From the NCBI RefSeq assembly GCF_014873145.1, contig NZ_JADBEK010000001.1, forward strand, positions 9,424,001-9,488,000: a stretch of 64,000 nt of DNA, in the 5' to 3' direction. Positions 26,221 to 34,166 of the stretch are shown one piece after another. Source of the stretch: Nonomuraea angiospora (GTDB taxonomy: Bacteria > Actinomycetota > Actinomycetes > Streptosporangiales > Streptosporangiaceae). The position numbers and the translations under genes are program-made. Every line of letters begins with the position of its first letter. Within the stretch, counting starts at the first letter, position 1. The notes under the pieces were generated by a model that worked only from the letters and a program-made list of their open reading frames with translations, made no database searches and was not told the origin of the DNA.

Positions 26221-26408
26221 GGCTGGTCCGCCCCAGCGCCCGAGGCGATGCCGAGTTGGTCGAAGGGCGCGCCGACGCTCGGCCACAGCGCGGCCGGGTC
26301 GTCCCCCGCGACCTCGTGGCCGGCTTGGTAGCAGGCAGGCACCACCTGCGAGGCCGGCGCGGAGGTCTCCGCCGAGGTTCCTTGCTGCCGCAGGAGCTCG
26401 CCGGCCGG
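26216..26408 (-). other. Possible coding relic in the gene-poor stretch
   Basis: On the minus strand one frame between a TGA near 26409 and the TGA at about 26216 reads as a protein-like tail (SQVVPACYQAGHEVAGDD, PAALWPSVGAPFDQLG). It has no start codon with a ribosome-binding site and no recognisable family. It may be the decayed C-terminus of a lost gene. The rest of 26026-26656 holds only the repeat, the relic at 26414 and the esterase promoter. Confidence 0.3.
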
Positions 26409-26413
26409 CTCGA

Positions 26414-26620
26414 CGGGTCAGCGGCTTCTGGCTGGTGAACGCCTTCGCCCACCCGGAGGTCCTCGCCAAGGCGTACATGGAGATGTCCGGGCAGGTCGCG
26501 GCGGGTGAGCTGCGCGTGGTCCGCGGCGGCGACCACCCGATGTCGGAGGTACGGCGCGTGCACGCGGACCTGCGTGGCCACCGCACCGTCGGCAAGCTCG
26601 TCCTCGACCCGACAAGATAG
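26414..26620 (+). pseudogene. C-terminal remnant of a zinc-type alcohol dehydrogenase/quinone reductase
   Basis: About 68 codons ending at the TAG 26618-26620 read VSGFWLVNAFAHPEVLAKAY, then GELRVVRGGDHPMSEV, RRVHADLRGHRTVGKLVLDP. The last part is the standard C-terminus of MDR-superfamily dehydrogenases (helix plus GKLVLDP strand). The cofactor-binding and catalytic domains are absent and upstream sequence in this frame is low-complexity. It is therefore a 3' fragment of a former gene. Confidence 0.6.
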
Positions 26621-26648
26621 AACCGATCGGTTCGATCTCTGTTAGAAT
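26620..26648 (+). promoter_or_regulatory. TetR-type palindromic operator and -10 box before the esterase
   Basis: The perfect 14-bp palindrome GAACCGATCGGTTC (26620-26633) is of the kind bound by TetR regulators. TAGAAT at 26643-26648 is a good -10, 8 nt before the GTG start at 26657, consistent with a leaderless transcript. It differs from the CATATG operator of the TetR gene at 25324. Confidence 0.6.
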
Positions 26649-26656
26649 CCTGACTT

Positions 26657-27322
26657 GTGGCGACATATGTCTTGATCCCCGGGATGTGTCATGGCGGCTG
26701 GTGCTTCGACGAGCTCGCCGGGCAGTTGCGGAGCCGGGGGCATCGCGCGTACCCGCTGACTCTGACCGGCATCGCCGAGCGCGGCCACCTGCTGACCGGC
26801 GGGGTGAACCTCGACACGCACATCCAGGACGTGACCGGCGTCCTGGACGCCGCGGACATCACCGGAGCGATCCTGGTCGGCCACAGCTACGGCGGGATGG
26901 TGATCACCGGGGCCGCCGACCGCGCGCCCGCGCGGGTGCGCGACCTGGTCTACCTCGACGCCGTCGTGCCAGGCCACGGGGACTCCTGCTGGAGTCTCGT
27001 CACCGAGCGGGAGCGGCGGTGGTACGCGGACGTGGTGGACAGCGGTTACGCGACCCGGCCGCTGCCGTTCTTCGACCCGCGCGCCACGGGCCATCCGATC
27101 GCCTCGCTGCTCCAGCCGCTACGGCTCACCGGAGACCTCGGGCACGTGCGCCGCAGGGAGTACGTGTACGCGGCGGGGTGGGAGGGGGAGTCGCCGTTCA
27201 CCCCCGTCTACGAGCGGCTGCGCCGCGACCCGGCATGGACGACGCACGCGCTGGCCGCCGCGCACAACCTCATGCGCGACGCGCCGCAGGACCTGCTGGA
27301 GATCCTGCTCGACGTCGCCTGA
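26657..27322 (+). CDS. Alpha/beta hydrolase (EstC/salicylate-esterase-like)
   Basis: A 221-residue alpha/beta hydrolase. It begins with the oxyanion-loop motif TYVLIPGMCHGGWCF and carries the nucleophile elbow GHSYGG (Ser near residue 77), the acid region near FFDPRA and a histidine in AAHNLMRDAP close to the C-terminus (catalytic His candidate). The pattern matches small esterases and hydroxynitrile-lyase-like enzymes such as EstC. The start is a GTG about 8 nt after a -10 box, without a Shine-Dalgarno. A palindrome overlapping the promoter suggests TetR control. Substrate unknown. Confidence 0.82.
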   Translation: MATYVLIPGMCHGGWCFDELAGQLRSRGHRAYPLTLTGIAERGHLLTGGVNLDTHIQDVTGVLDAADITGAILVGHSYGGMVITGAADRAPARVRDLVYLDAVVPGHGDSCWSLVTERERRWYADVVDSGYATRPLPFFDPRATGHPIASLLQPLRLTGDLGHVRRREYVYAAGWEGESPFTPVYERLRRDPAWTTHALAAAHNLMRDAPQDLLEILLDVA

Positions 27323-27343
27323 CCGGCCACCCGGCCGGGGAAA

Positions 27344-28132
27344 TCAGGATCCCGGTGTCAGGGAGTCCACGAAGCGCGACATCCCGGCCAGCCACCGGTC
27401 GGGGTTCTCCGCCTTGCGGTGGACGAACTCGGCCACCTCCGGGTGCGGGAAGATGTGGAAGCGCTCGGCTTCGAGGCCCTCGACGACCGCCGCGGCCACG
27501 TCCGACGGGTCGAGGATGGCGCCCGAGGCGGCCACGGCCCTCGCGGTCAGATGCTCCTCCTCCAGGCCCTGCTCCAGCATGCCGGTACGCACGCCCTGCG
27601 GGCACAGCACGCTGACCTTGACGCCCCGCGAGGCGTAGTGGATGGACCCCCACTCGGCGAACGCGATCGCCGCCGCCTTCGTCACCGCGTACGGGGCGTC
27701 GCCGGGGCAGCTGATCAGGCCCGCGGCGGAGCAGGTGTTCAGCAGGTAGCCGCCGCCTCGGGCGATCATGGAGGGCACGACGGCGCGGGCGGCGTACACG
27801 TGGGCCAGCACGTTCACCGCGTACAGGCGGCTCCACTCCTGGTCGGGGGCGTCCAGGCCGTGGCCGCCGATGATGCCGGCGTTGGAGCAGAACAGGTCGA
27901 CCGGGCCGAACGGGGTCTCGGCCAGGGCGGCCACCTCCGGCTCCGAGGACACGTCCACGCGTACCGCGGTGGCGCGGTCGCCGATCTCCTCGGCCACCGC
28001 GATCGCCCCGGCCTCGTCGAGGTCCGCGACGACGACCCCGGCCGCTCCTTCGGCGGCGAACCTGAGCGCCATCGCCCTGCCGATCCCGCCGGCCGCGCCC
28101 GTGACGACGACGACCTTGTCCCGTACCCGCAT
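27344..28132 (-). CDS. Short-chain dehydrogenase/reductase
   Basis: A 262-residue classical SDR. The cofactor motif VTGAAGGIGRA, the structural NAG motif (FCSNAGIIG), catalytic Ser in NTCSAAG and the YxxxK pair (YAVTK) are intact. It would be NAD(P)-dependent with an alcohol or ketone substrate. AAGGAG lies 5 nt before the ATG at 28132; a GTG two codons upstream is less likely. It converges on the esterase gene with 21 bp between stops. Function beyond redox chemistry cannot be assigned. Confidence 0.88.
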   Translation of the reverse strand: MRVRDKVVVVTGAAGGIGRAMALRFAAEGAAGVVVADLDEAGAIAVAEEIGDRATAVRVDVSSEPEVAALAETPFGPVDLFCSNAGIIGGHGLDAPDQEWSRLYAVNVLAHVYAARAVVPSMIARGGGYLLNTCSAAGLISCPGDAPYAVTKAAAIAFAEWGSIHYASRGVKVSVLCPQGVRTGMLEQGLEEEHLTARAVAASGAILDPSDVAAAVVEGLEAERFHIFPHPEVAEFVHRKAENPDRWLAGMSRFVDSLTPGS

Positions 28133-28307
28133 CTGCACTCCTTCGATCCCGAGCGCGTCCGCCCGCTCCGGCCGGCACTTCCCCCCGGCGCCGCCCTTCC
28201 GAACCCACCCTGAGCGCCTCCCGCCGCGAATCCACCGCCCGGGAACAGGCGATATGGGCGGCGAACCCCAACAATTAGAGCGCGATTCTACTGCGGCTCA
28301 GGGCGAT

Positions 28308-28329
28308 CAGATGAGAGGTTTCTCATCTG
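28308..28329 (+). promoter_or_regulatory. Inverted repeat upstream of the two-component operon
   Basis: The perfect 9-bp inverted repeat CAGATGAGA-GGTT-TCTCATCTG lies 43 nt before the acidic-protein gene. TCTCAT-type boxes are typical binding half-sites of actinobacterial OmpR regulators, so it is a candidate autoregulatory site of the regulator at 30447. It could also form an RNA hairpin. The rest of 28133-28371 shows nothing else clear. Confidence 0.5.
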
Positions 28330-28371
28330 GGCTTCAGCGTGGTCTCCTCGAAGGGCGTCAAGGTCAAGGTC

Positions 28372-29028
28372 ATGAAGCATCGGGGAACGTTGGTCCTGTT
28401 CGCCTTGGCCGCGGCGCTGGCGGGGTTCATGTCGGTGGGGCTGGTGCGCGCGGCCGACAGCGAGCCCGATCTGGGTGAGGCCGTCGTGGTGTCACACACG
28501 CCCGCGCTGGGCGAGGCCGGCATGTCGGCCCCCGCGGGGAGCGGCGCCCCCGGGCCGGGCTCCGGCCCGGCGATCCCGGGCGCGGGGGCAGACCTCACCC
28601 CGGGCGCGAAACCGGAGCTCACCCCCGGCGCGAAACAGCAGCCCACGCCGGGCGCGACACCACCGCCGGCCACGGGCCCGGTGTCACAGCCGGCCGCCGA
28701 CGCCGGATCCCGGCCCGCCGCCGACGCCGAACCCCGGCCCGCTGCCGGTGTGCGGCCCCAGCCCACCACGGGCGTGAAACCGAGGCCCACCGCGAGCGCC
28801 AAGCCGAAGGCCGGCCCGAGCACCGCCCCGAGACCCGCCAGGAGCACCGGGGCGCGCGACGGCGACGATGCCGCGGCGCGCGGGAGCCTCGTGCGGCCCG
28901 CCCCGCGCCAGACCAGGGCCGAGCCGGTCAGACCGCCGGCCCCGAGGCCGGGTGGCGGTGACGATGACGACGAGGGTGGCGGTGGCGGTGGCGGTGGCGG
29001 TGGAGACGACGATGACGCCGACGACTGA
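28372..29028 (+). CDS. Secreted or anchored Pro/Ala-rich protein with acidic Asp-Gly tail
   Basis: A 218-residue protein of low complexity. An N-terminal hydrophobic segment (residues 6-30) acts as a signal or anchor, and cleavage after VRAAD-region residues is possible. The middle is a Pro/Ala/Thr/Gly-rich extended linker with repeated TPGAKP-type units, and the end is a Gly tract flanked by GDDDDE and GDDDDADD, a potential cation-binding tail. Small acidic secreted proteins of this type are often found next to two-component systems in actinomycetes. The next gene, a sensor kinase, starts 12 bp downstream. Not assignable to a named family. Confidence 0.65.
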   Translation: MKHRGTLVLFALAAALAGFMSVGLVRAADSEPDLGEAVVVSHTPALGEAGMSAPAGSGAPGPGSGPAIPGAGADLTPGAKPELTPGAKQQPTPGATPPPATGPVSQPAADAGSRPAADAEPRPAAGVRPQPTTGVKPRPTASAKPKAGPSTAPRPARSTGARDGDDAAARGSLVRPAPRQTRAEPVRPPAPRPGGGDDDDEGGGGGGGGGGDDDDADD

Positions 29029-29040
29029 CCAGGCGATCGC

Positions 29041-30450
29041 ATGCGGGTGAGCGCCCGTGCCCGGATCGTGGGCTGGATGCTCGCCGTCGTCGGCCTCGCC
29101 CTCGCCGTCTCGATCTTCGCGACCTGGACCATCCTGCTGGCCCGTCTCGACGACCGTACGAACCTCGAGCTCAGCAACGAGGCGGAGAAGCTGCGCCGCT
29201 ACGCCGCGACCGCGCGCGACCCGGAGACCGGCCGCACGATCACCGACGTAGGAGACCTGCTCACCGGATATCTGGCGCTCAACGCGCCCGACAGGTGGGA
29301 GACGTTCTTCAGCATCGTCGACGGCAAGGCCGACAAGATCACCGCGATTCCGCCACCCGTACGCCTCGACACCGACGACGCGCTGGTCACGCGGCTGGCC
29401 GCGGCCACCAAGCCCGGCGGCGGTGAGATCCAGAGCCCGAATGGAACGGTCCACTACGCGGTGATCCCGGTGACGGTGAAGGCCGACCCCCGCCCGGGCC
29501 ACTTCGTCGTGGCGATCCTCTACGACCGCCACCGCGACGAGATCGTGGACGCGGTGCGGGTCCTCGGGCTGTCCGCGCTGGCGGCGCTGGCGTTAGCGGG
29601 GGCGGCCGGGTGGTTCGTGGCGGGGCGGGTGCTGGCGCCGGTCCGGCTGATCGGCCAGACGGCCGAGCAGATCAGCGACTCCACCGATCTCACCCGCAGG
29701 CTCGACGTGCCGGGCGACGACGACGTGGCCGCGCTGGCCGCGACGTTCAACCACATGCTCGACCGGCTCGAGAACGCCTTCGTCGTGCAGCGGCACTTCA
29801 TGGACGACGCCGGCCACGAGCTGCGCACACCGATCACCGTCATCCGCGGCCACCTGGAGCTCATGGGCGACGATCCGCGCGACCGTGCGGAGACGCTCGC
29901 CCTGGTCACCGACGAGCTCGACCGGATGAACCGCATCGTCGAAGACCTCCTCACCCTCGCCCGGGCGGAGCAGCCGGGCTTTCTCGACATCCACGACGTC
30001 GAGGTGGCCGACCTCACGGTCAGTGTCGTCGCCAAGGCCCGCGCGCTCGGCAACCGGCGCTGGCGGGTCGACGAGGTGGCCGAGGCCCGCGTGCCCGCCG
30101 ACCGCCAGCGGCTCACGCAGGCGCTCATGCAGCTCGTGGCCAACGCCGTCCGCCACACCACCGACGACGACCTGATCGCCGTCGGCTCCGCCGTCCGCGA
30201 CGGATGGGTCGAGCTCTGGGTACGCGACAGCGGCCCCGGGGTGGCCCCCGCGGAGCGCGAGCGGATCTTCGGGCGGTTCGTGCGCGGCGCGGGCCGCACC
30301 GTGACCTACGAAGGCGCAGGTCTGGGCCTGGCCATCGTCCGATCGATCGCCGAGGCCCACGGCGGCAACGTCAAGGTGACGGAGGCGCAGGGCGGCGGCG
30401 CCCGTTTCGTCATGTCCATCCCGCTGTGGGAGCTCTGGAGGCTGGGATGA
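29041..30450 (+). CDS. OmpR-partner sensor histidine kinase
   Basis: A 469-residue membrane kinase. Two membrane segments (about 11-33 and 178-200) flank an extracytoplasmic sensor domain of about 140 residues. A HAMP linker (200-250) leads to the HisKA domain with phospho-His259 in DDAGHELRTPI, and the HATPase domain has the N box LVANAVRHT, G1 VRDSGPGV and G2 GAGLGLAIV. All catalytic motifs are intact. The stop overlaps the regulator's ATG (ATGA). The neighbouring acidic protein and the polyphosphate genes suggest a cell-envelope, cation or phosphate signal, but that is inference. Confidence 0.93.
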   Translation: MRVSARARIVGWMLAVVGLALAVSIFATWTILLARLDDRTNLELSNEAEKLRRYAATARDPETGRTITDVGDLLTGYLALNAPDRWETFFSIVDGKADKITAIPPPVRLDTDDALVTRLAAATKPGGGEIQSPNGTVHYAVIPVTVKADPRPGHFVVAILYDRHRDEIVDAVRVLGLSALAALALAGAAGWFVAGRVLAPVRLIGQTAEQISDSTDLTRRLDVPGDDDVAALAATFNHMLDRLENAFVVQRHFMDDAGHELRTPITVIRGHLELMGDDPRDRAETLALVTDELDRMNRIVEDLLTLARAEQPGFLDIHDVEVADLTVSVVAKARALGNRRWRVDEVAEARVPADRQRLTQALMQLVANAVRHTTDDDLIAVGSAVRDGWVELWVRDSGPGVAPAERERIFGRFVRGAGRTVTYEGAGLGLAIVRSIAEAHGGNVKVTEAQGGGARFVMSIPLWELWRLG

Positions 30451-31115
30451 ACCGGATACTGATCGCCGAGGACGAGGCCAGGATCGCGTCGTTCGTGGAG
30501 AAGGGGCTGCGGGCCAACGGCTTCGTGACCGCCGTGGTGGCGGACGGGGTCGCGGCGTACGATCTGGCCTGCGCGGGCGGGTTCGACCTGCTCATCCTGG
30601 ACATCGGGCTGCCGTTGAGCGACGGGTTCACGGTGCTGCGGAGGCTGCGGCAGTCCAGGGTGGCCCTGCCAGTGATCATCCTGACCGCCCGCGACAGCGT
30701 GAGCGACACCGTGGCGGGGCTGGAAGGCGGCGCGGACGACTACATCGCCAAGCCCTTCGCCTTCGAGGAGCTCCTGGCCAGGGTGCGGCTGCGGCTGCGC
30801 CTGCGCGCCGACCGCACGCCGGAGGTGACCGTGCTGCGGGTGTCGGACCTGTCGCTGGATCTGCGTACGCGGCGGGCCTACGTCGGGGACCGGGTGGTGG
30901 ACCTGTCGACCAGGGAGTTCGCGCTGGCGGAGATCTTCTGCCGGCACCCCGACCAGGTCCTGACGCGCGAGCAGCTCCTCAGCCACGTGTGGGGCTTCGA
31001 CTTCGACCCCGGCTCCAACGTGGTGGACGTCTACGTACGCTACCTACGCCGCAAGATCGGCGCCGGCCGCATCGAGACCGTCCGCGGCACCGGCTACCGC
31101 ATGAGAGCCGCCTAA
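30447..31115 (+). CDS. OmpR/PhoB-family response regulator
   Basis: A 222-residue regulator. The receiver has acidic residues EDE (8-10), the phosphoacceptor Asp52 in LILDIGLP and Lys in DDYIAKPF; the winged-helix DNA-binding domain ends with the family signature VVDVYVRYLRRKI and GTGYRMRA. It overlaps the kinase by 4 nt. A DUF4956 gene follows 69 bp downstream and a polyphosphate polymerase after that, all on the same strand, making them likely regulon members. Confidence 0.94.
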   Translation: MNRILIAEDEARIASFVEKGLRANGFVTAVVADGVAAYDLACAGGFDLLILDIGLPLSDGFTVLRRLRQSRVALPVIILTARDSVSDTVAGLEGGADDYIAKPFAFEELLARVRLRLRLRADRTPEVTVLRVSDLSLDLRTRRAYVGDRVVDLSTREFALAEIFCRHPDQVLTREQLLSHVWGFDFDPGSNVVDVYVRYLRRKIGAGRIETVRGTGYRMRAA

Positions 31116-31184
31116 TCATCACCTCACTCTCGCCTCACCCCGCCCCGGCAAGCTGTTCTCAGCAGCACCGACGGAGGGAGCGCC

Positions 31185-31742
31185 GTGACAGCCGGACTGG
31201 TAATGGATCTCGCGTCGATCGTCGCCCTGGCCTACGGCCTCTACTACCGGCGACATCATCGACGCGACCTGCTCTTCGCCTATGTGGCACTCAACGTGGG
31301 CATCTTCGCGGTGGTCTCGCTCCTGCTCGTCCAGCGCGTGGACGTCGCCGTCGGCTTCGGCCTGTTCGGCGTGCTGTCCATCATCCGCCTGCGCTCCAGC
31401 GAGATCACCCAGCAGGAGATCGCCTACTACTTCATCGCCATCGTGCTGGGCCTGGTCAACGGCATCGCGGGGGCGTGGCCGCTGACCGCCCTCCTGCTGG
31501 ACGCCGTCCTGCTGGCGGTGATGTACGTCGCCGACCACCCGTCCCTGCTCGGCCGCACCCGCCACCAGGTCATCACCCTGGACGTCGTCCACTCGGACCC
31601 GGACCTGCTCCGGGTCGACCTGGAGAGCCGCCTGCGGGCACACGTCCTGCACTGCGTGGTCACCCAGATCGACTACGTCCGCGACACAACGGTGGTCGAC
31701 GTCCGCTTCGTGACCCCTGCCCAACGGGCCGGCGTCCGCTGA
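31185..31742 (+). CDS. DUF4956 membrane protein
   Basis: A 185-residue protein with about four membrane segments (residues 2-20, 30-48, 55-75, 82-115) containing the conserved core GFGLFGVLSIIRLRSSEITQ, the hallmark of DUF4956. The cytoplasmic C-terminal half (120-185) is hydrophilic. The start is a GTG preceded by GGAGG. DUF4956 proteins are regularly encoded beside VTC-domain polyphosphate polymerases, as here, and may form the membrane part of a polyphosphate-synthesising or -translocating complex; that role is inferred from association. Confidence 0.85.
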   Translation: MTAGLVMDLASIVALAYGLYYRRHHRRDLLFAYVALNVGIFAVVSLLLVQRVDVAVGFGLFGVLSIIRLRSSEITQQEIAYYFIAIVLGLVNGIAGAWPLTALLLDAVLLAVMYVADHPSLLGRTRHQVITLDVVHSDPDLLRVDLESRLRAHVLHCVVTQIDYVRDTTVVDVRFVTPAQRAGVR

Positions 31743-31787
31743 GTCCCGTGAGTCCGGAGTCATGCAGAAAGTGGTGGAGGTGCGGTG

Positions 31788-32648
31788 ATGGGTGAGTTGG
31801 ACGCGGATGTGCTGCTGGCCGGGATCGCGGCCGAGGTGGCGCCGATCGGGCTCGGGGACGTGCCGGAGCTGATGAGCCGGGTCGATCGCAAATACATCGT
31901 GACGGCCGCCACCATGGCGGCACTCGCGGCCGAGCTGGGAGACCGGCTCGCCGTGCTGCGCATCGGGGCAAGACGCCAGTTCCGCTACACGTCGACCTAC
32001 TTCGACACGCCTGACCTGCTCACCTTCCACCAGCACCGGCAGGATCGGCGGCGCAGGTTCAAGCTGCGCACCCGCACCTACCTGGACGGGGGCGGCCGGT
32101 GGCTGGAGCTCAAGCTCAACGGCGCCCGTGGCAGCACCGACAAGCACCGCATCCCGTACGACGACGCACCGGGCCGGACGCTCACCCGGGAGGCGTCCGA
32201 CTTCGTGCGCGACACCCTCCTCACCGAGCTGCACCTCATCGCCCCGGAGACGCTGGGGCCGGTGCTGTCCACCGACTACAGGCGGGTGACCTTCATCGAC
32301 CCCTCGGGCGCGGCCAGGCTCACCTGCGACACGGGCCTGCTCTGCCACGACGGACGCTCCAGCGCGCCGGCGCGCCGCGACCTGGTGCTGCTGGAGTCGA
32401 AGTCCGCCGACGGGAAGGCGCTGGTGGACAAGGTCCTGCGCCGGCTGGGGGTGCGGCCGGTCACCGTGAGCAAATACTGCCTGGCGGTCGCGGCGCTGCG
32501 GCACCTGCCCGCCAACCGCTGGCACCCGGTGCTGCGGCGCTATCTCGTCCTTCGTCCCGAACCAGGCGTCCAACGCCTGACGGCCAGGGCCTCGGCAGGG
32601 TGCTGGAGCCAGGCGGCCGCGCGAGGAGGCAGGCGGGTTTGCGCATAG
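31788..32648 (+). CDS. VTC-domain polyphosphate polymerase
   Basis: A 286-residue soluble protein of the VTC/CYTH tunnel-fold family. Recognisable strands include LMSRVDRKYIV (the start of the tunnel with a conserved Lys), FRYTSTYFDTPD, RRRFKLRTRTY, WLELKLNGARG, LSTDYRRVTF and LVLLESKSADGKA with its glutamate and lysine for metal and phosphate binding, then VSKYCLAVA. Homologues polymerise ATP gamma-phosphate into polyphosphate. GGAGG precedes the ATG at 31788. It follows DUF4956 by 45 bp and ends 10 bp from a convergent gene. Confidence 0.85.
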   Translation: MGELDADVLLAGIAAEVAPIGLGDVPELMSRVDRKYIVTAATMAALAAELGDRLAVLRIGARRQFRYTSTYFDTPDLLTFHQHRQDRRRRFKLRTRTYLDGGGRWLELKLNGARGSTDKHRIPYDDAPGRTLTREASDFVRDTLLTELHLIAPETLGPVLSTDYRRVTFIDPSGAARLTCDTGLLCHDGRSSAPARRDLVLLESKSADGKALVDKVLRRLGVRPVTVSKYCLAVAALRHLPANRWHPVLRRYLVLRPEPGVQRLTARASAGCWSQAAARGGRRVCA

Positions 32649-32658
32649 CAACAGCGGC

Positions 32659-33201
32659 TTACGGGGTCCAGGCCGGGTCCCGGCCGATGATGCCGAGGAG
32701 GCGGTCGAACTGCGGGGCGCTGTCCGGCACTTCCACCGGCGGGCCGAAGGCGCCGCGTTGCCGGCCCATCTCCGCCATCTGGTCGGTGAAGCGGAGTGCC
32801 CGCGAGACGGCCTCGGGGTCCGGCTCGTAGTCCTGGCCGGTGGCCCTGGCCAGGTCCCAGCCGTGTACGACCATGTCGACGAGGTACATGTGGGCCAGCG
32901 TGGTCATCGGCAGGCCCATGGCGGGGCTGGTGCCCTCCCACGCCTCGGGGCGCGCCCAGGCGGCCAGCGTGCGCTCCGCCCGCTCGGGGAAGTCGCCCGC
33001 GTACGGCTCCTGCTCGGTCATCTCGCCCTGACGGCCCAGCGACTCGAACAGGTCCGCCACCCACTCGAGGTGGTTGATCAGGTCCTTGACGTCGAACTTC
33101 GCGCAGGGCGTCGAGCCCCCGAGCTGCTCCGGCCGCACCGCGCGGACCAGCCCCGCGGTCCGTTCGGTGGCATGCGTCATCAGCGGCATCATGTCATCCA
33201 T
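32659..33201 (-). CDS. MDMPI/DinB-like family protein (TIGR03086 type)
   Basis: A 180-residue protein with the four-helix DinB-like fold. The helix-2 motif STPCAKFDVKDLINHLEWV supplies the first conserved His and a second lies in YLVDMVVHGWDLARAT, the TIGR03086 signature. These actinobacterial proteins are putative metal-dependent thiol transferases using mycothiol or have unknown function. The start is one of several ATGs near 33201-33210; these overlap the start region of the divergent AraC gene, so the two promoters must lie inside each other's coding region. Confidence 0.82.
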   Translation of the reverse strand: MDDMMPLMTHATERTAGLVRAVRPEQLGGSTPCAKFDVKDLINHLEWVADLFESLGRQGEMTEQEPYAGDFPERAERTLAAWARPEAWEGTSPAMGLPMTTLAHMYLVDMVVHGWDLARATGQDYEPDPEAVSRALRFTDQMAEMGRQRGAFGPPVEVPDSAPQFDRLLGIIGRDPAWTP

Positions 33202-33208
33202 GGCAGCC

Positions 33209-34021
33209 ATGATGCCCCGCCCGCCCCAGGCGCGGCTTGTAGAAACGCGACAGCGCGGCTGGGTCGATCCGTACGCGGGGCTCGACGCCTTCGATTTCTT
33301 CCGGCAGGCGCCATCGGCGGAGATTGCGGCGTTCGTGGAGCACTTCTGGGTCGTCACCTGGACCGACCTCGCCGAGCCGTACGAACAGCGCATCGTCTCG
33401 CACCCCACCGTGAACCTGACGATCACCGAGGACTTCCACCAGTTCGCGGGGGTGATCAAGGGCGGGTTCTCGTACACGATGCGGGGCAGCGGCCGCGTGC
33501 TCGGCACGCGCTTCCGCCCGGGCGGCTTCCGGCCGTTCCTCGGCGCTCCGGTGTCGCGGTTGACCGACCGTTTCGTGGAGATCGGCGAGATGTACGGCGC
33601 GGCGGGCGCCTGCCTGGTCGAGCAGGTTCTGGCCGAGCCCGACGCGCGGGCCGCCATCGGGCTCGTCGAGAGGTTCCTGCTGGGTCTGGGACCGCAGCCG
33701 GATCCGCTGGCCGAGGAGGCCGCGGCGCTGGTGGCGATGGCCGAGAACGACGTCTCCTTGACCAGGGTCGATGAGCTGGCCGCCAGATCGGGGCGGTCGG
33801 TGCGCTCGTTGCAGCGGTTGTTCCGGGACTATGTCGGCATCGGCCCCAAGTGGGTGATCCGCCGCTTCCGGCTGCACGAGGCGGCGGAGCGGGTCTACGA
33901 GGGGCTGGACCTCGCGACGCTGGCCGTCGAACTCGGCTATACGGATCAGGCTCACCTGACCCGCGACTTCACCGCCGCGGTCGGGATGCCACCCGCGGCC
34001 TACGCCCGCCTCAGAGGATAG
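33209..34021 (+). CDS. AraC-family regulator with DUF6597-type N-terminal domain
   Basis: A 270-residue regulator. The N-terminal domain (about 25-150) has AAFVEHFWVVTWTDLA and ILT/NLTITEDF elements typical of DUF6597, a cupin-like sensing domain. The C-terminal AraC domain has RVDELAARSGRSVRSLQRLF and the second helix pair LATLAVELGYTDQAHLTRDF. I use the ATG at 33209; ATGs at 33200 and 33212 are alternatives. It is divergent from, and its start overlaps, the MDMPI-like gene, its probable target. Confidence 0.82.
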   Translation: MMPRPPQARLVETRQRGWVDPYAGLDAFDFFRQAPSAEIAAFVEHFWVVTWTDLAEPYEQRIVSHPTVNLTITEDFHQFAGVIKGGFSYTMRGSGRVLGTRFRPGGFRPFLGAPVSRLTDRFVEIGEMYGAAGACLVEQVLAEPDARAAIGLVERFLLGLGPQPDPLAEEAAALVAMAENDVSLTRVDELAARSGRSVRSLQRLFRDYVGIGPKWVIRRFRLHEAAERVYEGLDLATLAVELGYTDQAHLTRDFTAAVGMPPAAYARLRG

Positions 34022-34166
34022 GCACGGACGTTAATCGACGAGGTGATTTGCCGGGGTTCGGGGGGTTTTATGGGAATTGTGGGTTTCTGCGCGTCCGAGA
34101 GCATCCCGGCCAGCGTAGCCGCTGCTCACGCGTTCGTGCCGCGAATCTGATGGGTACGGTCGTCAT

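Noticed and set aside
34022..34166. Small gene between AraC and DUF6879 genes
   Set aside because: No frame with a start, ribosome-binding site and coding-like composition was found in this gap.
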